From positions 1 to 18,974 of the forward strand of contig DASTPP010000121.1 of NCBI GenBank assembly GCA_035762175.1: a stretch of 18,974 bases of DNA, in the 5' to 3' direction. This document shows positions 1 through 6,428 of this stretch, one piece after another (within the stretch, counting starts at the first letter, position 1; the number at the start of each line of letters is the position of its first letter). The position numbers were made by a program, and so were the translations under genes. Source of the DNA: DASTPP01 sp035762175. GTDB lineage: Bacteria; Myxococcota_A; Polyangia; Polyangiales; Polyangiaceae. The notes beneath the pieces are model-generated. The model ran no database searches. It was not told the origin of the DNA and saw only the letters and a list, made by a program, of their open reading frames with translations.

Positions 1-255
1 GCACCCCGCGCGGCTCCCCCCCGCCTCCCGGCGCCCCCCCCCGCCCCGGGGCGACGCGGCCGCCGCCTCCGCCTCGGCCGCCCGCCGCTCGACGAGCGGG
101 CAACGCGGCCGCCCCCGCCGCCCCCGCGGCCCTCGGCGCCCCGCCCCGCCCCGGGGGAAACTTGGGGCCGCCGCCGCAAGGGTGATAAAAACTTTCGTGC
201 CGGCGATGCCGAGCTCGAGGCCTCGCACGACCGGGGCTACCCCCCACGAGGGAAC
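1..255. other. GC-rich leader region with no recognised gene
   Basis: The first 180 bases are almost pure G and C with C-runs and CCG triplets, and I see no convincing coding frame. Bases 85-99 form a short palindrome, CCGCTCG-A-CGAGCGG. The only AT-rich spot is GATAAAAAC near 184-192, about 65 bases before the OmpA-family start codon, so it could contribute to that gene's promoter. I cannot identify a matching -35 element. Confidence 0.4.
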
Positions 256-2496
256 ATGCGCACTACGGCCCGCCGAACCACCCCGCCCTTGCTGCTGGCC
301 GCCCTGGCGGGCCTCGCCGCTCCGGCCTCTGCCCAGACGCCCAGCCCGACCCCAGCCGCCCCGCCGCCCGGCGCGGCCGCGGGCCCCGGCGCCGCAGCCT
401 CTGCCGACGCGGGCCCCGGCGCCGCGGCCTCCGCGGGCGCGGGCGCCGGCGCCGCGGCCTCCGCCGACGCGGGCCTGGCCGCTTCTTCGGCGGCGCCCGG
501 GGGCGAGGCCGGCTTCCTGCGCCGCGACCCCTCCGCCGAGGGGCTCTACGCCGCGCCCACGCTCACCGGCTCGACCGGCCTCGTGCGCGTCGCGAGCGCG
601 ATGCTGCCGCCGGCGGGCACCTTCCGGCTGCAGGTGCTCTACGAGTACTTCAAGGCGAGCGGCTTTCTCTGCACGCGCGAGCGGCTCTGCACGAGCACCA
701 TCGGCTCCGACCGCACGACGCGCGCGGGCTTCGCCTTCGCGGGCTCGGCCGCCGTCACCGACTTTCTCGAGGCCTACCTCGCGCTCCGCTCGTACTCGAC
801 CGACAACAGCCTCGGCAACCCCTCGCTCTTGCAGACGCTCGGCGACCTGACGCTCGGCGCCAAGGCCGCGCTGCCCTACCGGCCCGGCCGGCTGCTGCAC
901 GCGGGCGGCGACCTGCAGCTCTCGCTCGTGCAGGGCACCGGCGGCGTCGGCCTCGACACCTCGGCCCTCGGCGGGCGCCTGCGCGGCGACGCCACCCTCG
1001 ATCTGCGCGCGACCGGGCCGCGCCTGCCCCTGCTCGTGCACCTGAACCTCGGCTACCGCCTCGACAACTCGGGCGCCGTCGTCGAGGACGTCGAGGCCAA
1101 CCGCGGGCGGCCCGTCTCGCGCATCGAGCGCTACGGCCTCGGCGTCAGCCGCGTCGACTCCTTCGAGGCCGGCCTCGGCGTCGAGGCCCTCTTCGCCCCG
1201 GGCGGCGGCGTGCGCTCGCTGCGGCCCTTCGTCGAGTACACGCTCGACGCCCCCGTCAACCGCCAGGGCTACACCTGCGCCCCCGCCCGCAGCGCCCCCG
1301 GCGACCAGTGCCTCGGCAACAGCTCGGGCTTGCGCTCCACGCCCTCGCGCCTGACCCTCGGCGCCCGCGCCAACCCCTGGCTCAAGGGCCTGACCGCCAC
1401 GCTCGCCTTCGACGTCGGCGTCTCGGGCACCTCGCTCTTTCTCGAAGAGGTCGTCCCCCAGGCCCCGTGGACGCTCTGGCTCGGCGTCGGCTACGCCTTC
1501 GACCCGAACGACCGCTCGCCCCCGCAGCTCGTCGTCGTCTCGGACCCGGCGAACCCGCGCTACGTCGTCGAGGGCTTCGTGCACGAGGCGCGCGCCCAGG
1601 CCGCCGTCGGCGAGGCCATCGTGCACCTCGAGGGCGGCGACGGCACCGGGCTGCTCACCGACGCCTCGGGCCGCTTCCGCACCGCGCCGCTCGCCCCCGG
1701 CAGCTACCACTTCCGCGTCCAGGCCCGCGGCTACTACGACGCCGTCTGCGACGTGCGCGTCGCGTCGACCGCCGGCGCCGGCCGCGGCGCCGAGCCCCCC
1801 GCCGTCCGGGCCGACTGCCCGCTCGAGGCGCTGCCCCGCTCGGGCACGCTGCGCGGGCGCGTGCACAGCGGCACCGAGGGGGGCCCGCCCGTCGCCGGCG
1901 CCACCGTCATCATCACCGACTCGGCCGGCGCCGAGCACCAGGCGACCACCGACGCGACCGGCGCCTTCCGCCTCGAGAGCCTGCCGCCCGGGCCGACCCG
2001 CCTGCGCGTCAGCCAGGGCACGCACTTCGACGCCTCGGCCCTCGCCGACGTCAAGCCGCGCGAGGTCGCCTCCGTCAGCGTCGCCCTGCACCGCCGCCCC
2101 GCCACCCCCAGCGTCAGCGTCGGCAAGAAAGAGCTCGGCCTCAAGCGGCAGGTTCACTTCGAGACCAACAGCGCCACCATCTTGCCCGACAGCGGCACGC
2201 TGCTCGAAGAGATCGCCGACGTGCTCAAGAAGAACCCTCGCCTCAAGCGCGTCGAGATCCAAGGGCACACCGACTCGCAGGGCCAGCCCGCCCGCAACCG
2301 CACCCTCTCGCAAGAGCGCGCCGACGCCGTGCGCGAGCGCCTCGTCTCGCTCGGCGTCGCCCCCGAGCGCCTGACCGCCAAGGGCTACGGCGACGAGCGC
2401 CCCGTCGTGCCCAACATCACCGCTGCCAACCGCGCCCGAAACCGCCGCGTCGCCCTCGTCATCGTCGAGCAAGACCCCGACACCGGCGCGCCCTGA
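256..2496 (+). CDS. OmpA-family outer-membrane protein with two carboxypeptidase-regulatory-like domains
   Basis: A 746-residue envelope protein, probably linking the outer membrane to peptidoglycan. The N-terminus is a clear signal peptide: Arg-rich start, hydrophobic LLLAALAGLAA, and an ASA|Q cleavage site near residue 26. Residues 28-85 are an Ala/Gly/Pro linker containing three 10-residue repeats. Residues about 95-430 have alternating, Tyr/Leu/Gly-rich strands and look like an outer-membrane barrel. Two Ig-like carboxypeptidase-regulatory-type domains follow (about 437-502 and 529-614), each with a TDASGRF or TDATGAF turn and an LPPG or LAPG motif. Residues 630-740 are an OmpA C-terminal domain (GHTDSQG, LSQERADAV, AANRARNRRV), the peptidoglycan-binding fold. 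The ATG is chosen because the signal peptide begins there. GAGGGA lies only 2-3 bases upstream, too close for an ideal ribosome site. The OmpA domain is certain; the barrel is inferred from composition. It is probably co-transcribed with the lipoprotein gene 8 bp downstream. Confidence 0.9.
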   Translation: MRTTARRTTPPLLLAALAGLAAPASAQTPSPTPAAPPPGAAAGPGAAASADAGPGAAASAGAGAGAAASADAGLAASSAAPGGEAGFLRRDPSAEGLYAAPTLTGSTGLVRVASAMLPPAGTFRLQVLYEYFKASGFLCTRERLCTSTIGSDRTTRAGFAFAGSAAVTDFLEAYLALRSYSTDNSLGNPSLLQTLGDLTLGAKAALPYRPGRLLHAGGDLQLSLVQGTGGVGLDTSALGGRLRGDATLDLRATGPRLPLLVHLNLGYRLDNSGAVVEDVEANRGRPVSRIERYGLGVSRVDSFEAGLGVEALFAPGGGVRSLRPFVEYTLDAPVNRQGYTCAPARSAPGDQCLGNSSGLRSTPSRLTLGARANPWLKGLTATLAFDVGVSGTSLFLEEVVPQAPWTLWLGVGYAFDPNDRSPPQLVVVSDPANPRYVVEGFVHEARAQAAVGEAIVHLEGGDGTGLLTDASGRFRTAPLAPGSYHFRVQARGYYDAVCDVRVASTAGAGRGAEPPAVRADCPLEALPRSGTLRGRVHSGTEGGPPVAGATVIITDSAGAEHQATTDATGAFRLESLPPGPTRLRVSQGTHFDASALADVKPREVASVSVALHRRPATPSVSVGKKELGLKRQVHFETNSATILPDSGTLLEEIADVLKKNPRLKRVEIQGHTDSQGQPARNRTLSQERADAVRERLVSLGVAPERLTAKGYGDERPVVPNITAANRARNRRVALVIVEQDPDTGAP
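379..468 (+). repeat. Three in-frame 30-bp tandem repeats in the OmpA-protein linker
   Basis: Three consecutive 30-bp units (379-408, 409-438, 439-468) encode AGPGAAASAD, AGPGAAASAG and AGAGAAASAD, residues 42-71 of the OmpA-family protein. A fourth unit decays after four codons. The length is a multiple of three, so unit gain or loss would change only the length of the flexible linker between signal peptide and barrel. Confidence 0.85.
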
Positions 2497-2504
2497 CCAC
2501 GCCC

Positions 2505-3227
2505 GTGCCTCGCGCCCCCCTCACCGCCGCCTCGCGGCCCGCCGCCCCGCTTCTGTTCGCCGTCTCGCTCGCCTGCCAGCCCACGCCGCCGCCGAGCGCC
2601 GAGGGCGCCGCGAAGCCCTCAGCGCAGGCCCCCGCCCCCGCGACGGCCTCGCCGACGCCCTCTCCTCCCCTCTCCCCCGGGAGAGGGGCCGGGGGTGAGG
2701 GGCCCGCCGCCCCCCCCGAGGCCGCTGCCCCGGCGCCCGCCGCCTCGTCGGCCGCCGCCGCGCCCGCCCCGCCCGCCGACCCCTCGAACAAGGTCAAGCC
2801 CCCGCCGCCCGGCGACGAGCTCGCGGCCCGCGCCCAGAAGCTCTTCGAGGCGGTACGCGACGACGACCCGCCGAGGGGGGCCGAGTTCTTCTTCCCCCGC
2901 GAGCCCTTTCTACCGCTCAAAGACGTCGCCGAGGCGGGCCGCTACTGGGATACCCTCTTTCGCACGTACAAGAACGATATTCGCGAGCTACACCGCAAGC
3001 ACCGCCGCGACCTCGAGGGCGCCTCGTTCGCCGGGCTCGATCTCGGCTCGGCGCCGACTTGGGTCAAGCCCGGCGACGAGTACAACAAGATCGGCTACTA
3101 CCGCTCGTTTCACGCCAAGCTGCGCTACCGCACCGCCGCGGGCGCCGAGCGCTCGTTCGACGTGCACACGCTCATCTCGTGGCAGGGCGCCTGGTACATT
3201 ACGCACCTCTTGCCGTTCAAGAAGTAG
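2505..3227 (+). CDS. Putative lipoprotein with a conserved-looking C-terminal domain, function unknown
   Basis: A 240-residue protein. The proposed start is the GTG at 2505, 8 bp after the OmpA gene stop, because it gives an N-terminal signal: Arg residues, then PLLFAVSLAC with Cys24 as candidate lipidation site. The -3 residue of the lipobox is Ser instead of the usual Leu, so lipidation is likely but not certain. Residues 25-100 are an Ala/Pro linker. Residues 103-240 form a compact domain rich in aromatics (GAEFFFP, GRYWDTLFRTYKNDI, KIGYYRSFHAKLRY, SWQGAWYITHLLPFKK). Its mix of helices followed by strands ending in a W-G-x-W-Y-I segment recalls NTF2-like folds, but I do not recognise a family. 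Tight spacing indicates an operon with the OmpA-family gene and a shared envelope role. The linker contains an embedded palindromic repeat at 2667-2703. Confidence 0.75.
   Translation: MPRAPLTAASRPAAPLLFAVSLACQPTPPPSAEGAAKPSAQAPAPATASPTPSPPLSPGRGAGGEGPAAPPEAAAPAPAASSAAAAPAPPADPSNKVKPPPPGDELAARAQKLFEAVRDDDPPRGAEFFFPREPFLPLKDVAEAGRYWDTLFRTYKNDIRELHRKHRRDLEGASFAGLDLGSAPTWVKPGDEYNKIGYYRSFHAKLRYRTAAGAERSFDVHTLISWQGAWYITHLLPFKK
2667..2703 (+). repeat. REP-like palindrome inside a coding linker
   Basis: CCCCTCTCCC (2667-2676) and GGGAGAGGGG (2679-2688) are perfect 10-bp inverted arms around a CC centre. They are followed by the G-rich tail CCGGGGGTGAGGGG. The sequence is in frame in the Pro/Ala linker of the lipoprotein gene and encodes a Ser-Pro-Gly-rich stretch unlike the surrounding Ala/Pro run. 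From general knowledge, CCCTCTCCC...GGGAGAGGG...GGTGAGGG palindromes are widespread intergenic repeats in GC-rich bacterial genomes. Seeing one inside a gene suggests insertion into a tolerant linker. Confidence 0.7.
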
Positions 3228-3313
3228 GCGGCGAGGGCGGCGCCGCGAGCGCGCGCTCACCCGCCCGGAACGCGAGCGCCGAACGTACGCCCTCCATGTA
3301 CGTGCATCTCGGC

Positions 3314-3474
3314 TGTCCCGGAAGGCCTCCGGGGTGTTCCGGAAGCCACCCCCCCTGTTCCGGAAGCCCCGCCCCTGTCCCGGAACGCGCCTAGGTTTGC
3401 CCGGGAAGCCGCGCCCATCTGCCCGGGAAGGTGAGGGGCCCTGTCCCGGAAGAGAGGTCGCACTGTCCGGGGGG
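3314..3474. repeat. Eight-unit 20-22-bp tandem array with palindromic TTCCGGAA-like cores
   Basis: An 11-mer close to TGTCCCGGAAG recurs at 3314, 3335, 3356, 3376, 3398, 3420, 3442 and a decayed copy at 3464. Spacings are 21, 21, 20, 22, 22, 22 and 22 bp, while the 9-11 bp between cores vary freely. Units two and three contain the perfect palindrome TTCCGGAA; units five and six contain CCCGGG. The spacing is close to two helical turns, so all cores would face the same side of the DNA, as in iteron or operator arrays. The array lies between convergent genes (ends at 3227 and 3614), so it is not an obvious promoter. It could also be the remains of a simple 7-codon repeat, but only the cores are conserved. 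Confidence 0.75.
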
Positions 3475-3509
3475 CGCCGCAGATCTGGCGAGGGGGGAGG
3501 GCCGAGCGG

Positions 3510-3573
3510 CGGGGCAGGGGAGTGGGCGCTCGGGACGGGGGCGGGGCAGGGGAGTGGGCGATCGGGACGGGGG
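3510..3573 (+). repeat. Tandem 32-bp G-rich duplication with quadruplex potential
   Basis: Two adjacent 32-bp units (3510-3541 and 3542-3573) differ at one base (GGGCGCTCGGG versus GGGCGATCGGG). Each carries five G-tracts: GGGG, GGGG, GGG, GGG and GGGGG, with short loops of 2-5 bases. That fits the general pattern for an intramolecular G-quadruplex on the + strand or its RNA. It lies 37 bp before the 3' end of the convergent GON-lipoprotein gene and could act where the two transcription units meet. Confidence 0.75.
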
Positions 3574-3613
3574 GGCCGAGACGTCTTGCCGAGCGCCCGC
3601 GCGGCCGGCGCCC

Positions 3614-4366
3614 TCAGGGCGCGAACTCGAGGGCGAGCTGGAAGTCGCCCGCGTCGTTGAACGGGTTGAACGTCGCGGGGCTCGCGCAGATCCAGCCGCA
3701 GTAGCCGCCGCCGCTCAGGTCGACCACCCGGTTGTCGCTGCTGTAGACCGCCGAGCCTGACGAGGCGGCGCCGCCGGTCAAGAACTCGCCGGCGGCCACC
3801 GCGAAGGGCGTGCCCCGCAGGTCGATGTTGCCGACGCCCGAGGGCGAGGCGTCGCACGACATGCCGACGCCGAAGGGCATCGAGGTGACGGCCTCGCCGC
3901 CGTGCGTAAGCTGCCCGCTGGACGTCGAGAACGTCTGGTCGCCGATGTCGACGAGCAAGGTCGCGGGGTCGACGCGAACCTTGCTGTAGTTGGTGCGCAC
4001 GCTCGAGCCCGAGACGGCGCCGCCGGCGGTGTACTGCGAGAAGTTCACCGCGGCGCCGACGTTCGGCAGCGTCAGGTACTCGGCGGGCGAGCTTGCCATG
4101 GTGTGGCAATAGGCCGTCCAGCGCTTGGCCGGATCGTGGCCGATGTGGAGCGCGTAGTGGCCGTCGCGGGCGTTGGGGTTCGCGTGGCGAATGTCCTGGC
4201 AGCTCGCCGGCGGCGGGGGCGGCGGGGGCAGCAGGGCCTGCTCGACTTCGCCGACCGCTTCGTCCGCGGCGGCCGCGCCTTCGTCGGCGGCGCAGCCGGT
4301 CATCAGGGGGGCAACGATCGAGAGGCAGAGGGCGAAACGCGAGGCGAGGGTCGGAGCGGAGGTCAT
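3614..4366 (-). CDS. GON-domain lipoprotein
   Basis: A 250-residue exported protein. The start ATG at 4366 is chosen because AGGA lies about 10 bases upstream and a lipoprotein signal begins there: hydrophobic FALCLSIVAPLMTGC with lipobox LMTG|C, Cys25. An acidic/Ala spacer and a run of seven prolines (about 47-53) follow. Residues 55-250 match the GON domain: SCQDIRHANPNARDGHY, a WTAYCHTM segment, EYLTLP, NFSQY, KVRVDPATLLVDIGDQTF, NIDLRGT, and the late GGGYCGWI Cys motif. GON is named from the ADAMTS9/ADAMTS20/GON-1 metalloproteases, where it is a C-terminal accessory domain. Here there is no protease domain, so a surface-binding role is inferred. The domain match is from memory of the family pattern but agrees over the whole length. 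A strong sigma-54 promoter candidate lies upstream. Confidence 0.85.
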   Translation of the reverse strand: MTSAPTLASRFALCLSIVAPLMTGCAADEGAAAADEAVGEVEQALLPPPPPPPASCQDIRHANPNARDGHYALHIGHDPAKRWTAYCHTMASSPAEYLTLPNVGAAVNFSQYTAGGAVSGSSVRTNYSKVRVDPATLLVDIGDQTFSTSSGQLTHGGEAVTSMPFGVGMSCDASPSGVGNIDLRGTPFAVAAGEFLTGGAASSGSAVYSSDNRVVDLSGGGYCGWICASPATFNPFNDAGDFQLALEFAP

Positions 4367-4522
4367 GGTCGGCGGTTCCTGGGGCGAGAGAATGGGTTGG
4401 CGGGCGGGCGGCGAGGGCGCGCGGCGGGCTCGTCGGCGGGCTTCGTCGAGGCGAGCGACGAGGCGGGCGGGGCGACGTTCCCCGGCGGGGTATCGCTGCC
4501 GTCGTTGGTGACAAGCGTCGAT

Positions 4523-4538
4523 TGCAGCGGGCGTGCCA
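4523..4538 (-). promoter_or_regulatory. Sigma-54 (-24/-12) promoter for the GON lipoprotein gene
   Basis: On the minus strand the sequence is TGGCACGCCCGCTGCA. It matches the sigma-54 consensus TGGCAC-N5-TTGCA at every position except T to C at the first base of the -12 box. The invariant GG and GC dinucleotides are separated by exactly 10 bases. Transcription would start near 4512, leaving a leader of about 146 bases before the ATG at 4366. The nearest activator gene downstream of the region, at 4972-6333, encodes a sigma-54 enhancer-binding protein, which makes the call more plausible. Confidence 0.6.
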
Positions 4539-4548
4539 CGGGGCCGCG

Positions 4549-4576
4549 CGGCGCGAATCGCGCGGGTTTCGCGCCG
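4549..4576. promoter_or_regulatory. Operator-like inverted repeat just upstream of the sigma-54 promoter
   Basis: CGGCGCGAA (4549-4557) and TTCGCGCCG (4568-4576) are perfect 9-bp inverted arms with a 10-bp spacer. On the minus strand it sits 10 bp upstream of the -24 box of the GON-lipoprotein promoter. Activator sites usually lie further upstream, so this could instead bind a repressor or a bending protein, or be chance in such GC-rich DNA. Confidence 0.4.
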
Positions 4577-4681
4577 ATTTACGCGGCCGGCGGGCGCGCA
4601 ATCGGTATGCCCTGTGCGCAAGGGCGGGGCGCGCTCGAGGGGAGCAGCCTCCAGGGCTGGAGGTCGGAGCCTTCAGGCGCC

Positions 4682-4904
4682 GCCCCCGACTGAAGTCGGG
4701 GGCACCGGGTCACCCGCTCGTGCCGCGCGGCCTCGAACCGATTCGGAGAGCAAAGCCCGCCCCCTCGCCGGGGGCTGGGCTCCCCAGGGCGCCGGCTTCC
4801 GGGCGAGCGTGCGCGAGCGGCTCGCGACGCGGGAGCCCTGCCTCCGGCAGGGCTTGGACGGCCGTTTCCAAGGGCGTTCGCGGCCCCTGACTTCAGTCAG
4901 GGGC
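4682..4904 (-). repeat. Structured dispersed repeat, copy A
   Basis: A 223-bp copy of a family found three times in this window. Read on the minus strand the order is P1 (4904-4883, stem CCCCTGAC/GTCAGGGG, loop TGAA), P2 (AGCCCTGCC/GGCAGGGCT, loop GGA), P3 (GCCCCC/GGGGGC within longer imperfect arms), and P4 (4703-4682, stem CCCCCGAC/GTCGGGGG, loop TTCA). GGAAACGG lies between P1 and P2, and CCGCGCGGCACGA between P3 and P4, as in the other copies. P1 here carries a T-A pair where copies B and C have C-G. The element points toward the GON-lipoprotein gene, about 145 bp upstream of its candidate sigma-54 promoter. Confidence 0.85.
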
Positions 4905-4968
4905 GGCGCCGCATCAACCAGGGGCGGCGCCGCATCAACCAGGGCCGGCGCCGCATCAACCAGGGCCG
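4900..4968. repeat. 21-bp tandem repeat, three full units plus a partial
   Basis: Units at 4900-4920, 4921-4941 and 4942-4962 share GGCGCCGCATCAACCA exactly. They differ only in the leading GGGGC versus GGGCC. A fourth unit breaks down after GGGCCGG. The first unit begins inside the outer arm of repeat copy A. The array ends three bases before the stop codon of the FHA-domain activator gene (minus strand, stop 4974-4972), so it would form the start of that gene's 3' untranslated region. Confidence 0.8.
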
Positions 4969-4971
4969 GTA

Positions 4972-6333
4972 CTACCCCGCGCCCGGCTCGACCGGATCGT
5001 CGCCGCCGCGCAGGTTGTACTTGCGGAGCAGCGTGCGAAGGTGGCTCCGGTCCATGCGCACGAGCCGCGAGGCCTCGGAGAGGTTGCCCTTCGCGCGCGT
5101 CATCAGCTCGCGCATGTAGCGTTCTTCCCAGCGGTCGGCGGCCTTTTGCTTGGCCACGCGGAAGGGCACGCGGGGGTCGAACTCGGCGTCGGCGCCGGCG
5201 CCCGGGCCCGGGCCCGGGCCTTCGTCGCTGCCGAGCGCGAGCAGGGCGGGGTCGTCGAGCAGGACGGCGCGCTCGACGGCCGCCCGCAGCTCGCGCACGT
5301 TGCCCGGCCAGGTCTGGCGGCGGAAGGCGTCGAGCAGCTCGTTCGGGATGGGCCGGTCGGGGACGAGCTCGGCGTAGAAGTGGCGGGCGAGCCGCTCGAT
5401 GTCGCCGCTGCGCTCGCGCAGCGGCGGGACGAGGATGCGCACGACGTTGAGACGGTAAAAGAGGTCGGCGCGGAACGACCCCCGGTTGACCGCCGCGCGC
5501 AGGTCGCGGTTGGTCGCGGCGATGACGCGCGCGTCGAGCTTGACGCGCTGGTTGCCGCCGACGCGCTTGACCGTGCGCTCTTCGAGGGCGCGCAGCAGCT
5601 TGGGCTGCATGTCGAGCGGCAGCTCGCCGATCTCGTCGATGAAGATGGTGCCGCCCTTCGCCTGCTCGAAGGCGCCGGCGCGGTCGGCGCTCGCGCCGGT
5701 GAAGGCGCCCTTGACGTGGCCGAAGAGCTCGCTCTCGATGAGCGTCGGCGCGATGGCGGCGCAGTCGAGCACGACGAAGGGGCGGGCCGCGCGCGCGCTC
5801 GCCTCGTGAATCGCCGCCGCGAGCACGCCCTTGCCGGTGCCGGTCTCGCCCTCGAGCAACACCGTGCTCTCGGACTGGGCGACGCGGGGCAGCGCGGCGA
5901 AGATGCGGCGCATCGCGTCGCTCGTGCCGAGCAGCGGCCCGAAGCGGTCTTCGGGGCTCAGCGCCTCGCAGATGTCTTCGTCGAGCAGGTCGATGCGCAC
6001 GACGGTGCGCCCGACCCGGACGCGCGCGCCATCATCGATGTACCCCGACAAGATGCGCGTGCCGCCGACCCAGGTGCCGTTCGACGAGTCGAGATCGCGC
6101 AGCAGAAAGCCCTCGGCGGTCGCGGTGATGCTGAAGTGGTGGCGCGACACGGTCGGGTCGGCGAGCACGAGATCGTTGCCCGGCGCGGTGCCCACCGACA
6201 CCTCGCTCGCCTGGGCGCGCAGCGACGCCCCCGCGTCGGGGCCCTCGGTGACCGTGAGCGAGAACCCTTCGAGCCGCAGCTCTCGCGCCCTCGGCTGCAA
6301 GAGCAGGGTACCGTCTGCGGGCATGACGATCAT
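4972..6333 (-). CDS. FHA-domain sigma-54-dependent transcriptional activator
   Basis: A 453-residue enhancer-binding protein. Residues 40-112 are a forkhead-associated domain, which binds phosphothreonine peptides (SRHH 63-66, SSNGTWVGG 83-91). Residues 130-355 are the AAA+ sigma-54 activation domain: Walker A GETGTGKG (162-169), ELFGHVKGAFTGA with the sigma-54-contacting GAFTGA loop (209-214), Walker B IFIDEIGE (230-237), the R-finger region FRADLFYRLNVV, and WPGNVREL (342-349). A GPGPGPG linker precedes a Fis-type helix-turn-helix (about 405-441). Such proteins remodel sigma-54 polymerase when their sensory domain receives a signal; here that would be Ser/Thr phosphorylation, so a Hanks-type kinase partner is expected. 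The start is taken as the ATG at 6333 (a second ATG is at 6324), where homology-like sequence begins. The open frame runs upstream to 6693 only because repeat copy B lacks stops. Its neighbours are two lipoprotein genes. Confidence 0.93.
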   Translation of the reverse strand: MIVMPADGTLLLQPRARELRLEGFSLTVTEGPDAGASLRAQASEVSVGTAPGNDLVLADPTVSRHHFSITATAEGFLLRDLDSSNGTWVGGTRILSGYIDDGARVRVGRTVVRIDLLDEDICEALSPEDRFGPLLGTSDAMRRIFAALPRVAQSESTVLLEGETGTGKGVLAAAIHEASARAARPFVVLDCAAIAPTLIESELFGHVKGAFTGASADRAGAFEQAKGGTIFIDEIGELPLDMQPKLLRALEERTVKRVGGNQRVKLDARVIAATNRDLRAAVNRGSFRADLFYRLNVVRILVPPLRERSGDIERLARHFYAELVPDRPIPNELLDAFRRQTWPGNVRELRAAVERAVLLDDPALLALGSDEGPGPGPGAGADAEFDPRVPFRVAKQKAADRWEERYMRELMTRAKGNLSEASRLVRMDRSHLRTLLRKYNLRGGDDPVEPGAG

Positions 6334-6428
6334 TTTACCACGTAGGGGCGGGCGGCAGTGTCGGCGGGCCCCTCGGGGCGAACGGCGGGGGGGCGAGAAC
6401 GCCCCCCGGTTACCTCGAGCTCGAGAGG

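Larger units (their letters stand above)
4367..4971. other. 605-bp intergenic region carrying promoter, repeat copy A and tandem array
   Basis: This stretch between two minus-strand genes has no convincing coding frame. It holds the GON-lipoprotein leader and ribosome site (4367-4380), a candidate sigma-54 promoter (4523-4538), a 28-bp inverted repeat (4549-4576), a small hairpin CCTCCA/TGGAGG near 4648-4663, the structured repeat (4682-4904), and the 21-bp tandem array up to the activator stop codon. I see no T-rich intrinsic terminator for the activator gene. Confidence 0.6.

Noticed and set aside
3314..3474. CRISPR array
   Set aside because: Repeat units are only 11 bp, spacers 9-11 bp, units vary, and no cas genes are present.
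5041..6345. Plus-strand open frame of about 434 codons
   Set aside because: Shadow of the FHA activator, whose Walker and GAFTGA motifs lie on the minus strand.
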